64,000 nt of DNA from Rhizobiaceae bacterium (GCA_014238155.1 JABABQ010000013.1:1-64000); one strand, 5' to 3'. Shown: positions 1 to 8,833, counted from the first letter of the stretch. The notes: generated by a model from the letters alone, not told the origin. A program made the numbers and translations.

Positions 1-66
1 ATCATACTTTCCAGAAAAATGAACCTTAAGCTCCCAGAGCCGGTTCATTTTTCTGGAAAGTATGAT
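1..66. repeat. Perfect 25-bp inverted repeat with 16-nt loop
   Basis: Positions 1-25 and 42-66 are exact reverse complements, separated by 16 nt. No T-run follows on the + strand, so a simple intrinsic terminator is not obvious there; on the - strand the far side lies outside the window. It may be a bidirectional terminator between the MATE gene and an unseen gene, or a repeat element. Confidence 0.85.
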
Positions 67-94
67 CATTCGTATATGTTCGCGCTAAAGCGAT

Positions 95-111
95 CCCGTC
101 TCGAAGACGGG
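95..111 (-). terminator. Stem-loop downstream of the MATE gene
   Basis: CCCGTCT (95-101) pairs with AGACGGG (105-111) around a CGA loop, about 40 nt beyond the stop codon of the MATE gene. A short GC-rich hairpin here is consistent with a terminator, but there is no clear T-tract. Confidence 0.4.
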
Positions 112-151
112 GGAGCTAACCCAAATAAGTGGAACTTAGAACCGTTCAGGC

Positions 152-1510
152 TTACACCAGCCCGAAACGTTCGCGGTTGGAGAACCGGTAGGTCAATGCA
201 ACCGCGGCAACCGCCAGGCCGACCACCAGACCACCCCAGACACCGGCTCCACCATAGCCCAATGGAAATGCCAAAATGTAGGCACTGCCCATGCCGACGA
301 TCCAATAACTCAGCGTCGCAATGATCATCGGAATCTTGGTGTCCTGCAGGCCGCGCAAATTGCTGCCAGAGGCCACTTGAAGCGCATCGAATACTTGAAA
401 CGCTGCGGCCATATACAGCATTGGAACGGCATGGAAGATGACCGCTTCGATATTCTGTGCATCGGTCTCAAGAAACAGACCTACCAGCGACTCAGGCAAG
501 GTCAGGAACACCAGCGCTGACATTACCGCAAATCCCAGCGCCAACAGGACAACCGCCCGACCAGCCAAACCAATCGCCGCCAGGTCGCCCCGCCCCGCAG
601 CATTTCCAACCCGAACGGAGCCTGCCTGTGCAAGGCCCAATGGCACCATGAAAGCGGCACCAGCCCATTGCAGCGCAATGCCATGTGCAGCCAATGGAAT
701 TTCGCCAAGCCAGCCTATCATCAAGGACGCGGCTGAAAACATGCCCGCTTCGGCAATAATTGTAACGCTGATTGGCACGCCCAACCGACAAATTTCACGC
801 ACCGCACCCCAATCCGGGCGCCAGAAACGTACGAATAATTCGTATGGTTGTGCAGCTGGAGTTCGCATCACCAATAAAACAGCTGCCGCCGCTGCGACAC
901 TATTGGCAATAAGGGTCGCCACAGCAGCCCCTTCCATCTCAAGCCGCGGAGCCCCCCAATTGCCAAAAATAAATGCATAATTGAGCATGCCGTTCAGCAC
1001 TGATGTGAACACTGTAATGATGAGCACTGCGTTGGCTTTTTCGAGACTCGTGAGAAACGAACGCAGGCCAATCAAAATAAATGCCGGGATCATCGACCAT
1101 TGGGCAATGCGCATATAGTTTTGTGCCAGTTGCGCCAGATTTTCATCCTGGCCAAGCAATACTAAAATGTCTTTGGTAAACCACAGCGGCACCATGAAGC
1201 TGATCGCCAATGCAGCAAGAACCCATAATCCCATTCGCGACGCACGGCGCACCGATCGCGGATCATCTCTTCCAAGCGCGTTGGCGATCAGCGGCACCAT
1301 TGCTGAGCCGAATCCAATGCCAACGATCAAAAAGATGAAAAACATTTGAAAAGCCAGCGTCCCTGCCGCCAGTTCAGTTGTGCCCAGCCAACCAAGCATC
1401 AATGTATCGGTCATGCCAATGGCAATCTGAGCCAGTTGTGCCAATACCAGCGGCACGCCCAAAATGAGCGTCGCTCGAAGATCAGAACCGAGATTGTGGT
1501 CGCTGGACAT
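152..1510 (-). CDS. MATE family multidrug/Na+ efflux transporter (NorM-like)
   Basis: 452 residues, the usual length of MATE transporters, with about twelve hydrophobic segments arranged as two similar halves. The N-terminal region has the MATE-like LVLAQLAQIAIGMTDTLMLG helix (residues 20-39) and the second half starts near GVPISVTIIAEAGMFS. The family exports cationic drugs or metabolites across the inner membrane in exchange for H+ or Na+; the substrate cannot be told from sequence. The ATG at 1510 is preceded by a GGGGA ribosome site. It stands alone, oriented like the pyrophosphatase upstream of it. A hairpin at 95-111 and a long inverted repeat at 1-66 lie downstream. Confidence 0.9.
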   Translation of the reverse strand: MSSDHNLGSDLRATLILGVPLVLAQLAQIAIGMTDTLMLGWLGTTELAAGTLAFQMFFIFLIVGIGFGSAMVPLIANALGRDDPRSVRRASRMGLWVLAALAISFMVPLWFTKDILVLLGQDENLAQLAQNYMRIAQWSMIPAFILIGLRSFLTSLEKANAVLIITVFTSVLNGMLNYAFIFGNWGAPRLEMEGAAVATLIANSVAAAAAVLLVMRTPAAQPYELFVRFWRPDWGAVREICRLGVPISVTIIAEAGMFSAASLMIGWLGEIPLAAHGIALQWAGAAFMVPLGLAQAGSVRVGNAAGRGDLAAIGLAGRAVVLLALGFAVMSALVFLTLPESLVGLFLETDAQNIEAVIFHAVPMLYMAAAFQVFDALQVASGSNLRGLQDTKIPMIIATLSYWIVGMGSAYILAFPLGYGGAGVWGGLVVGLAVAAVALTYRFSNRERFGLV

Positions 1511-1582
1511 TGGTCCCCTAACAGCCGCTCAGGGCAGATATGCTAAATATCAGTGATGTACTTCAGCCCGGCTGGCCTGAGG

Positions 1583-2113
1583 CTATTTTTTCTTCGAGGC
1601 GGTGACACCATTAATAATTGCCTGTCGGGCTTCGTCGGCGCCGCCCCAACGGTCAATCTTGACCCATTTCTCATCTTCCAGATCTTTATAGCGCTCAAAG
1701 AAATGAGCAATCTGTTTAAGCTGAATTTCCGGCAAATCTTCAATTGTATTCACCCGGGCGTACATCTGCGAAATGTGATTGGAAGGTACCGCGATGATCT
1801 TTTCATCCGCTCCGGCCTCATCGATCATGTGCAACACGCCAACAACTTTGCAATTAATCACCGAGCCCGGGATCAAGGGGCGATGATTGGCGATCAGCAC
1901 ATCCACCGGATCTCCATCGTCGGACAGGGTGTGGGGCACAAAACCGTAATTGCCGGGGTAGCGCATCGCCGTATAGAGAATTCTGTCGACAACCATGGTG
2001 CCGGCATCTTTATCCATCTCGTATTTCACCGGCTCCCCGCCATAAGGAACCTCGACGATTACATTGACATCGTGCGGCGGATTATTGCCGATTTTAATTG
2101 CATCGATACGCAT
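1583..2113 (-). CDS. ppa: Inorganic pyrophosphatase (family I)
   Basis: Hydrolyses pyrophosphate to two phosphates in the cytoplasm, pulling biosynthetic reactions forward. The 176 residues match the bacterial family I length. Typical family signatures are visible: [18 protein letters not shown] near the N-terminus, [11 protein letters not shown], and the metal-binding DDGDPVDVL segment with the clustered aspartates. A single-gene unit; the stop codon is about 70 nt from the MATE start on the same strand, so weak read-through into that gene is possible. Confidence 0.96.
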   Translation of the reverse strand: MRIDAIKIGNNPPHDVNVIVEVPYGGEPVKYEMDKDAGTMVVDRILYTAMRYPGNYGFVPHTLSDDGDPVDVLIANHRPLIPGSVINCKVVGVLHMIDEAGADEKIIAVPSNHISQMYARVNTIEDLPEIQLKQIAHFFERYKDLEDEKWVKIDRWGGADEARQAIINGVTASKKK

Positions 2114-2193
2114 GGTCGTCTTCCAGAATCAGATTTCGCGTGAACCCTTGTTGCAACACGCTCTAAACCAATGTGGCGGCGATGCAAACCGCT

Positions 2194-2619
2194 TCAGCTA
2201 GCAATGTAACGTTTCAAATCTTCCGCATCGCGCTCTGCCTGCTCGATCTTGCGTTTGACAACATCTCCAATGGAAATAATTCCCAGCAGCTCGCCGTTTT
2301 CAATTACTGGCAAATGGCGAAAACGCCCGGCGGTCATTTTTTCCATCACTGTATCAATCGTGTCAGCTCGGGTACAGGAAATGACTGCCTTGGTCATACA
2401 TTGTCCAACTGTGTGCTGCAGTGCCGCAGCACCGTCGGAGGCAACATGTCGAACAATATCGCGTTCGGAGACAATGCCGCAGACTTGAGATGCGTCTTTG
2501 GCCACCAGGGCACCAATTTTGTGTTTGGCCAGGATCTTGGCCACATCCACAAGAACCGTTTCTGGTGTTACGGTGATTACATCGTCGCCCTTACCGCTGA
2601 GAATTTCAGATACTGACAT
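2194..2619 (-). CDS. Tandem CBS-domain protein
   Basis: 141 residues made almost entirely of two CBS motifs: the first around TVLVDVAKILAKHKIGALVA with ERDIVRHVA, the second around DTVMEKMTAGRFRHLPVIE ending in SIGDVVK. Stand-alone CBS pairs bind adenine nucleotides such as AMP, ATP or NADH and act as energy-state sensors; the partner protein is not evident. The start at 2619 is chosen because AGGAGA lies just upstream; an in-frame start 65 codons earlier would add a stretch unlike CBS proteins. Confidence 0.9.
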   Translation of the reverse strand: MSVSEILSGKGDDVITVTPETVLVDVAKILAKHKIGALVAKDASQVCGIVSERDIVRHVASDGAAALQHTVGQCMTKAVISCTRADTIDTVMEKMTAGRFRHLPVIENGELLGIISIGDVVKRKIEQAERDAEDLKRYIAS

Positions 2620-2865
2620 GATAAATCTCCTAAAAAGTGCCGCATTAGCGCCAAAAGCGCTCTTATAGTTGCAAATTGTGCACCAAATCCGCTCTAGCGC
2701 AAAGGGTGTAATTACTAAACGACAAGAATTCGGAGAAACATTAATTCGGATCGGAATATGATGAGAATTGGTCACGTGAAACCCGGTTGGCAGGCACGGA
2801 CATGTCACCAACACCTGTGAGTCAAATTCACCAACTCAGAACCTTTGCGTCATTAAGGCCTAAAT

Positions 2866-3696
2866 CTAAGCCTTTGTCATAGTGACCAATGCATAGTCTG
2901 ATGGCATGCAGACGCTGCCGTCCTCGGCTATATTGAACTCGTCAACCAGTGCCAGAATGTCACCTGTCAGGGCCGGTTCTCCTTCCAGACCAACCTTGTC
3001 ATACGCCTTACGGCACAAGCCATAATAAGTACGGAAAAAGTCGACATAGTGGAACGGGGATCGATAGCGGAAATTGAACTGTTTCCACTCAACCGAGATT
3101 GAACTGGCGGCCGGGGCCAGATGTTGGTCGATAAATTCCTGACGTCCCCAGTTGGCGGGTGCCTTGAAGCCCGGCGCAGCCGACATGTGACTGCCAATAG
3201 TAGAACACATACGGCCAACAAAACTTTTTGGTGTCCAACTGGCAATGGCAATCTTGCCACCAGGGCGGCAAACTCTCAAAAGTTCACTTGCCGATGCAGG
3301 TTGGTCCGGGGCAAACATCACACCAAAGGTGGAGACGACGCCGTCAAATTCACCATCGGCAAAAGGCAGGTTCTGAGCATCGGCAATGCGGAACTCAATT
3401 TCCAGATCTTCTGCCCGAGCCCGAGCCTGTCCTTTGTCCAGCAAGGGCTGGACATAGTCGGTCGACACCACATTGCAAAAGCGCCGGGCCAGTGCCAGCG
3501 ATGCATTGCCATTGCCGGCGGCCACATCCAATACACGTGAGCCTGGAACGAAATCTACCGTTTCGGCCAATTCCTCTCCGGTAATCTGCAGGGTAACGCC
3601 AATGCGCGCATAATCAGCACACGACCACGAAGCATTGAGCCGCTGATTCCATTTTTCATAATCCGGCTCTATCTGGGGTTGGTTTTTAGCTAACAT
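2866..3696 (-). CDS. Class I SAM-dependent methyltransferase (paralogue of 35382-36308)
   Basis: 276 residues. SAM-binding motif I is clear (SRVLDVAAGNGNASLALAR), followed by the VSTDYVQPLLDKG acidic loop and FDGVVSTFGVMFAPD motif, as in UbiE/Methyltransf_11 proteins. The methyl acceptor is unknown. The start at 3696 has an AAAGGG ribosome site; 12 extra upstream codons are possible but lack one. It is divergent from the OsmC gene, and the 246-bp spacer carries two tandem TGTTTCA sites. The gene at 35382-36308 is a clear paralogue, sharing GITLQITGEELA, VLDVA.GNGN and FGVMF.P.Q motifs. The two copies sit 32 kb apart beside promoters with the same motif. Confidence 0.85.
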   Translation of the reverse strand: MLAKNQPQIEPDYEKWNQRLNASWSCADYARIGVTLQITGEELAETVDFVPGSRVLDVAAGNGNASLALARRFCNVVSTDYVQPLLDKGQARARAEDLEIEFRIADAQNLPFADGEFDGVVSTFGVMFAPDQPASASELLRVCRPGGKIAIASWTPKSFVGRMCSTIGSHMSAAPGFKAPANWGRQEFIDQHLAPAASSISVEWKQFNFRYRSPFHYVDFFRTYYGLCRKAYDKVGLEGEPALTGDILALVDEFNIAEDGSVCMPSDYALVTMTKA

Positions 3697-3778
3697 GATC
3701 TGCCCTTTCTTTACAATTATGCTGCTTACCACATTGCAATGCTGTTGTTTCAGTCCTGTCCCGGGCTGCAGCTAATTG

Positions 3779-3846
3779 TGTTTCAATTGTTTCATTGTTC
3801 GACCGCAACCGTCAACTGGAGAACAGCATCGGAAACAATTGAAACA
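3779..3846. promoter_or_regulatory. Two inverted tandem-repeat operator candidates (TGTTTCA-N2-TGTTTCA)
   Basis: TGTTTCAATTGTTTCA occurs at 3779-3794 on the + strand, and the same 16-mer with one change at 3831-3846 on the - strand. Each is a direct repeat of TGTTTCA spaced by two bases, the geometry often used by OmpR-family regulators. They lie between the divergent methyltransferase and OsmC genes. An exact copy is found at 37366-37381, just before the histidine kinase gene. Confidence 0.6.
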
Positions 3847-3942
3847 CAAAGGGCGGTTCCACGATATTCGACTGAAACGTTGCCACTGCAGTTTGTGCAG
3901 GCAATCAACAAATCATATATCACCACCCGAAGGAATAAGAAT

Positions 3943-4509
3943 ATGACCAACCAAACCCAAGCCGAAACCGTTAACAACGGCGTCAATGTAGAAGCTCTGT
4001 TGGGTGCTCGTGAAGCTCTTGAAGCCACTCCGGCAGCCGCCCAGTTCAAATGGCGCGCAGAATGCACATGGAAAGAAGGCACCCACAGCCAGACAACGAT
4101 CAGCAACTTCTTTGGTCTTGGCGAAGAACAGGAGCGCGGCAGAACATTTACCATCGACGCCGACCATCCCGAGCAGTTCGCTGCTGCGAACCTGGCCGCT
4201 ACACCCGTTGAAATCGTGATGAGTGCTTTGGCAAGCTGCCTGACAGCTGGCGTCGCTGCGGTAGCTCAGCACCGTGGCATTCAGCTGCAATCGGTCACCG
4301 CCTCCGTTGAAGGTGATATGGACATTCAGGGCATATTGGGCATCGATTCCGACGTGCGTAACGGTTTTGAAGCAATTCGCGTCAACTTTCAGATTAACGC
4401 CGATGCCAGCGAAGAAGACATCAAGGCTCTGGTCGCTCAGTCGCAGAAGCGGTCCGCCGTTTTCGACATCATCACCAACCCAACCAACGTCTTTGTCAAC
4501 GTTAACTGA
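3943..4509 (+). CDS. OsmC family protein
   Basis: 188 residues with the OsmC/Ohr fold signature: EIVMSALASCLTAGVAAVAQ supplies the helix with the peroxidatic-type cysteine, followed by a beta-rich half ending SAVFDIITNPTNVFVNV. OsmC/Ohr proteins reduce organic hydroperoxides through two cysteines. Here the second, resolving cysteine position reads QKRSAVFD, so it belongs to a one-cysteine subgroup and peroxidase activity is uncertain. The ATG at 3943 follows AGGAAT; a longer in-frame start at 3739 would run through the operator sites and is rejected. It lies 32 nt before the flavoprotein gene, probably in one transcript. Confidence 0.85.
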   Translation: MTNQTQAETVNNGVNVEALLGAREALEATPAAAQFKWRAECTWKEGTHSQTTISNFFGLGEEQERGRTFTIDADHPEQFAAANLAATPVEIVMSALASCLTAGVAAVAQHRGIQLQSVTASVEGDMDIQGILGIDSDVRNGFEAIRVNFQINADASEEDIKALVAQSQKRSAVFDIITNPTNVFVNVN

Positions 4510-4541
4510 CCCAGACCACTGCCAGCCTGACGGAGCAGATT

Positions 4542-5783
4542 ATGAAACATGTAACGACAATCATTATCGGCGCCGGCCAGGCTGGTCTGGCTATGAGCAG
4601 ACAACTTGCAGACCGTTCCATCGACCATGTGTTGTTAGAACGGGGAACGGTCGCCAACTCTTGGAAAACAGAGCGCTGGAATTCGCTGCGCCTGTTGACT
4701 CCCAATTGGCAAAGCCGGCTTCCCGGCTATCGCTATACCGGAAATGATCCCGACGGCTTCATGAACATGAAACAGGTGATTTCTTTCCTCGACGGTTATG
4801 CCAGCACCATCGCGGCCCCGGTCGAGCAACATACAAAAGTATTGTCAGTTGAACGACGCTTCGACAGCTATATTATCAAGACCACGCGTGGCGTCTGGTC
4901 CTGCGCGAGCCTTGTCCTGGCCAACGGCGCCTGCGCTGTACCCGCAATTCCCAAATGTGCCGGCGCCATGCCCAACACAGTTCATCAGCTGTCGCCGCTC
5001 GATTACAAATCACCAAATCAGCTGCATCAAGGTGGCGTATTGATAGTCGGCGCTTCGGCCACCGGCGTACAGCTGGCCCGCGAGATTCAGCAAAGCGGTC
5101 GCCCCGTGACCCTGTCAGTTGGCGAACACATTCGCCTGCCGCGCAGCTATCGCGGGCGCGATATCAAATGGTGGATGGACGCTCTTGGCCTGTTGGACAT
5201 GGGGCTCGACGAAGTCGAGGACCTGTCGCGCGCCAGAAAATTATCATCCCTGCAGCTGATCGGTTCCGACAACGGCACGATGCTGGACATCAACCACCTG
5301 CGTTCGCTGGGAGTTGACATTGCCGGGCGGCTGGCAGGTATCAACAATGGCAAGGCACAATTCTCCGGTTCGCTTTCCAATATCTGCGCCCTCGCCGATC
5401 TGAAAATGGGCCGGCTGCTGGACATTATTGATCAATGGGCTGACCAAAACATGACCGACCAGGAATTGCCGCCACCCCAGCGCTATGCACCGACCGATTT
5501 CGGGGCCCTTCCAAACCTCCAGATGGCGCTGAACGACGGTCGCATAAAAACAATTATCTGGGCCACCGGGTTTCGGCCGGATTATTCCTGGTTGAACGTA
5601 CCGGTTCTGGACCGCAAGGGATGCATTGAACACGATGGCGGTGTCGTCAACGCGCCGGGTCTTTATGTCCTGGGCCTGCCTTTCATGCGCACGCGCAAGT
5701 CGACGCTGATTGACGGGGTCGGCGATGATGCGGCGTATCTCGCCGATCATTTGAACGCTGGCCTTCAACGGCAGGCTGCATAG
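4542..5783 (+). CDS. Flavin-containing monooxygenase-like FAD/NAD(P)H oxidoreductase
   Basis: 413 residues. The N-terminus has an FAD-binding Rossmann motif (IIIGAGQAGLAMSRQL, residues 7-22), and a second dinucleotide motif (LIVGASATGVQLAREI) near residue 165 would bind NAD(P)H. The C-terminal IIWATGFRPDYSWL segment is typical of the CzcO/FMO group. Such enzymes hydroxylate or Baeyer-Villiger-oxidise small organics, or oxidise S or N centres; the substrate is unknown. It is co-directional with the OsmC gene 32 nt upstream, and both may be controlled by the TGTTTCA sites. Confidence 0.85.
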   Translation: MKHVTTIIIGAGQAGLAMSRQLADRSIDHVLLERGTVANSWKTERWNSLRLLTPNWQSRLPGYRYTGNDPDGFMNMKQVISFLDGYASTIAAPVEQHTKVLSVERRFDSYIIKTTRGVWSCASLVLANGACAVPAIPKCAGAMPNTVHQLSPLDYKSPNQLHQGGVLIVGASATGVQLAREIQQSGRPVTLSVGEHIRLPRSYRGRDIKWWMDALGLLDMGLDEVEDLSRARKLSSLQLIGSDNGTMLDINHLRSLGVDIAGRLAGINNGKAQFSGSLSNICALADLKMGRLLDIIDQWADQNMTDQELPPPQRYAPTDFGALPNLQMALNDGRIKTIIWATGFRPDYSWLNVPVLDRKGCIEHDGGVVNAPGLYVLGLPFMRTRKSTLIDGVGDDAAYLADHLNAGLQRQAA

Positions 5784-5931
5784 TCGGGCTGCATAGTCGG
5801 AAGTCGTCGAACAAGCGGTGCTATCACGTCTTCAGCTGCAACAATTGATACATTTCTGCCTCATTTCAGAAATCCTGCTGAAACAACCGGCCTCCATATT
5901 GGTGGCATCAGAATTGTTCAAGGAGGCCATC

Positions 5932-6132
5932 ATGAGCTACGTTTCTCCCGCATCGTCGGTTAATACGAGAAATTTCATTGTGCACGCAGTGTCGGATTTC
6001 TTCGGAAACAGAAAGGCCCGCCGGGCGCGGTTGCAGTCTGTCCATGCCCTCAACAACCTTGATCCGATGGCCCTGAAAGACATCGCCATCAGCCGGTCAG
6101 AAATCCAGTCTGTCGTCTATAATGTCTCTTGA
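5932..6132 (+). CDS. DUF1127 small basic protein
   Basis: 66 residues with the DUF1127 pattern: a basic helical stretch (NRKARRARLQSVHALNNLDP) followed by the L.DIAISRSEI turn that ends the domain. In alphaproteobacteria small DUF1127 proteins are linked to RNA turnover and stress or phosphate responses. The ATG at 5932 follows a strong AGGAGG. The leader contains CTGAAACAAC (5878-5887), a half-site resembling the TGTTTCA motif found upstream of the methyltransferase and kinase genes. Confidence 0.85.
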   Translation: MSYVSPASSVNTRNFIVHAVSDFFGNRKARRARLQSVHALNNLDPMALKDIAISRSEIQSVVYNVS

Positions 6133-6900
6133 TGGTGGCTGATTTGAGTGAAGTTTGTTTTGCGCGGGTTTGATTTTGCGCGGCACCATCGCCGGGGGCG
6201 GTGAGTTGGGATTGAGGTGGATTACAGTTTTGGTTTGATTTCGCGCTCACGCTGTCGGCCCTACGGCCTGCGCTCCGCGGGGGCGCGCCATTGGGCGCGG
6301 GCGGCTCTTCGCCGCCTGATACGGCCCCATCGTTTTTCGCCTCACCATGACGATGGCAAACAATTTATCCCCGCGCTCCCTGGCTCTGAACCATCCGCAG
6401 AAGACGGCGAAGAGCCGTCCGGGCCGGTCAGGCCCGCCCCCATCCCATAAGAAAGGAGAGCGGCGGCAAAGCCGCCTGCGTGAGCGCAAGCGCAAAGCGC
6501 GCAAAACAAACCGAGCCGTTCCCGCGCCCACATATCCATGCGTCCGGGTATTGATCGTGCCACAAACTCAAATCTCACCTGTGGCTCAGCTCTGAGAGGA
6601 TGCTTCCAGGCACCAATCCTAAGTAAAAGTGTGATGCCTGAAAGCACCCATTTAGGCTCTTTGGTTGGCGGACAGCCTACCGCGCACCTTAGTGCCTTGG
6701 GGTTGGGCATGGTGCCGCCTCGTTTGGTTGAAAACGAGAACGGCTTAGGATGGCCAGCTTGCCTTGTGGTCGAAATCAGTCAGGCGCTCCTTGAATACGG
6801 TTTCGATTATCCGAATTCGGTTTGCAATCTCGCGGCAAAAGTTCGGATGATTGTTTCAGATATTTGCGAACAGTATCCACATCCAGGGAAATACCGCATG
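6133..6900. other. Gene-poor stretch with a cluster of hairpins
   Basis: No convincing gene. GC-rich stem-loops crowd 6300-6476: GCGGC/GCCGC (6301-6315), GACGGC/GCCGTC (6403-6419), CGGGCC/GGCCCG (6420-6436) and GGCGGC/GCCGCC (6462-6476). Open frames across them are hairpin-derived. From about 6740 to 6900 the - strand may hold further decayed coding sequence continuing the integrase relic, but I could not assign it. Confidence 0.5.
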
Positions 6901-6906
6901 CTGCAA

Positions 6907-7109
6907 GATCGCCCGTTCCTTAGGTTGGGTCCAGATTCCTTTTTCAAGGTCGAACTCCGCCCACTCCGATTGGTGAAATTCGTCGGTCTGGGATACAATA
7001 GAGCCATCAATTTCAAGCCAGCCTGCGTTTCAATTGAACCATCATAGTTCCAAACCGCACGAATCAATCCGAACCGTTTGGGGTGAGCGAAGATGCAGCC
7101 CAGCGCCAT
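6907..7109 (-). pseudogene. Remnant of a P4-type phage/island integrase
   Basis: Two frames on the - strand together give a piece of the central region of P4-like tyrosine recombinases. The first frame reads IETQAGLKLMALLYPRPT; after a one-base slip near 6978 the next frame reads EFHQSEWAEFDLEKGIWTQP followed by KERA. This resembles the family pattern ALRLL.LLFVRP-GELR.AEWSEIDL..A.W.IPAERMK. Neither the N-terminal arm-binding domain nor the catalytic C-terminus is present. It lies about 240 bp beyond the 3' end of tRNA-Leu, where such integrases normally sit. Confidence 0.7.
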
Positions 7110-7351
7110 CACTATGTTTGGTTATCTTCGAAGTCAGTTTCAGGTTTTGACTGCAGTATCGGTTAAGGGCATAGGGCGCGCGCACTTTGTTGGTACATTG
7201 ATCGACAGAATTCACACTATACCAACAGGTTGGCTGGACACAATCGCACCCAATCAGACGCTATTGTAGCGAAATATAGGAATAAACTACTGTTTATTGA
7301 TATTAATTGGATGTGGCCGGATATTGCCGGACAGCATAAACTGTTGATTGG

Positions 7352-7433
7352 TGCCCTCCGCCGGAATCGAACCGGCACTCCCGAAGGAACTGGATTTTGA
7401 ATCCAGCGCGTCTACCAATTCCGCCAGGAGGGC
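7352..7433 (-). tRNA. tRNA-Leu (anticodon CAA)
   Basis: On the - strand the sequence starts GCCCTCCTGGCGGAATTGG and ends GGAGGGC plus discriminator A; the CCA end is encoded (7349-7351). The seven-base acceptor stem pairs fully. The anticodon loop is TTCAAAA, giving CAA, and a class II long variable arm (TCCTTCGGGA) is present. The neighbouring integrase relic suggests it once served as an attachment site. Confidence 0.95.
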
Positions 7434-7700
7434 TCTTTTGAAGTTGGGGCAGACCATGTCTTGCGACCGGGCGGACTATACTCATCGGTTGTCGATTGGC
7501 AACGATATTTTTTCAGAAAAGCGAATTGGCACCGCCGCCGCACCGCGTGACAAAGTGGATCAACAATTGGCCGGTCAAACATAGCAAATCGAGTGTTGGA
7601 AAAACACCATCTAGCTCCAGTTCACGGTTCCGTTCACGATGGCTAATGCAGCCAACTTGGTCTAAGTAACCAGCGACTCCTCTAAACCGGATATTGCAAC

Positions 7701-8285
7701 ATGATTCGAGCGCTCTATGACTGGATGTTCCGTCTTGCCAGACACCGCAATGCCGACAAGGCGCTGGCCGGGATTTCCTTTGTTGAAAGCTCGTTTTTTC
7801 CCATTCCGCCCGACGTAATGCTTATCCCCATGGTGATGGCAAATCGACAGAAGTGGTGGTATTTCGCCCTGATTTGCACAATCGCTTCGGTTCTCGGCGC
7901 CATTTTGGGCTATGCCATTGGCGCGCTGGCCTATGAGTGGTTGGGACAACCCATTCTGGCTTTCTATGGCAAGGAAGAGGCCTTCACCGGTCTTGCCAAA
8001 ACCTACAACAGTGAGTGGGGCCTGCTGGCGGTTTTTGCCGGCGCCGTTACCTTTCTGCCATACAAATTGTTCACCATATTTTCCGGCACTACCGGTCTCA
8101 ATTTCGCCCTGTTTATCAGCATATCAATTCTCGGCAGAGGCATCCGTTTTTTCCTTGTTGCGTTCCTGCTGTTTAAGTTTGGAGCACCAATTCAAAGCTT
8201 TGTGGAACGCTGGCTCGGCCCGCTATTTTTTCTTGGACTGGCGCTGCTGGTCGGTGGCTTTGTTGCCATTAAATATGTGCTGTGA
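7701..8285 (+). CDS. VTT/DedA-family inner-membrane protein (YqaA-like)
   Basis: 194 residues with four or five hydrophobic helices. The motif FVESSFFPIPPDVMLIPM is the re-entrant loop typical of VTT/DedA (SNARE-associated) proteins, and the second loop AGAVTFLPYKLFTIFSGTTG matches the YqaA subgroup. DedA proteins are proposed lipid scramblases or transporters of undecaprenyl phosphate or phosphatidylethanolamine. The gene ends a few bases before dsbB, whose GAGGA ribosome site overlaps its stop, so the two are cotranscribed. Confidence 0.85.
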   Translation: MIRALYDWMFRLARHRNADKALAGISFVESSFFPIPPDVMLIPMVMANRQKWWYFALICTIASVLGAILGYAIGALAYEWLGQPILAFYGKEEAFTGLAKTYNSEWGLLAVFAGAVTFLPYKLFTIFSGTTGLNFALFISISILGRGIRFFLVAFLLFKFGAPIQSFVERWLGPLFFLGLALLVGGFVAIKYVL

Positions 8286-8290
8286 GGACA

Positions 8291-8824
8291 ATGAACTCCC
8301 ATTCAAATACGCCCCTGTGGCAACAATCAAGCACTATCCAGATCCAAGCTTCAGCATTCGTGTTGATTGGCATGATAGCGGTAATTGGTTCGGCGCTGGG
8401 GTTTGAGCATCTCGGCGGCTATGTGCCATGTGCCCTTTGTCTGGAACAACGGGTCCCATATTATTGGGGCATTCCGTTGATGGCCATAGGGTTTCTGTCG
8501 GCGGTCACCCGTTGGTCACCACAGCTGACCCGTTGCCTGCTGGTTGCCACCCTGATTTGCCTGCTCTACACGGCCTGGCTGGGCGCCTATCATTCTGGAG
8601 TCGAATGGGGCTATTTCGACGCCCCGCAAAGTTGTGGTGCCGGGTTCAGCGCCACATCCAGCGACGCCGGCAGCCTGATTGACAGCTTGTCCACGTCAAA
8701 ACCGCCAAGTTGTGCTGACGCGGCTGGACGTTTTCTGGGCATCAGTTTTGCTGGCTGGAATGTGGTGGCAGCTGTCGTGCTGTCTTCGGTAGCGCTGCGG
8801 GGAGCGTTTGGTAAGGCCAATTGA
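8291..8824 (+). CDS. dsbB: Disulfide bond formation protein B (DsbB)
   Basis: 177 residues with four membrane helices. The first periplasmic loop keeps the CALC redox pair (YVPCALCLEQRVPYYWG), and the second loop has two further cysteines (PQSCGAGF and PPSCADAA), the electron-relay pattern of DsbB. It reoxidises DsbA and passes electrons to quinone in the inner membrane. The ATG at 8291 is preferred to the in-frame GTG at 8282 because GAGGA is correctly spaced. No dsbA is in the window. Confidence 0.9.
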   Translation: MNSHSNTPLWQQSSTIQIQASAFVLIGMIAVIGSALGFEHLGGYVPCALCLEQRVPYYWGIPLMAIGFLSAVTRWSPQLTRCLLVATLICLLYTAWLGAYHSGVEWGYFDAPQSCGAGFSATSSDAGSLIDSLSTSKPPSCADAAGRFLGISFAGWNVVAAVVLSSVALRGAFGKAN

Positions 8825-8833
8825 GCCAGCCAA

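Noticed and set aside
438-2143. Long + strand frames opposite the MATE and pyrophosphatase genes (for example 438-980 and 1553-2143)
   Set aside because: They mirror well-supported genes on the - strand and have no family features.
6538-7047. 169-codon + strand frame in the gene-poor region
   Set aside because: It runs opposite the integrase relic and shows no family features, so it is not called as a gene.
6700-7351. Search for a direct repeat of the tRNA-Leu 3' end as an attachment site
   Set aside because: Only a weak likeness (TGGTGCCGCCTCG near 6710) was seen; it is too imperfect to call an att site.
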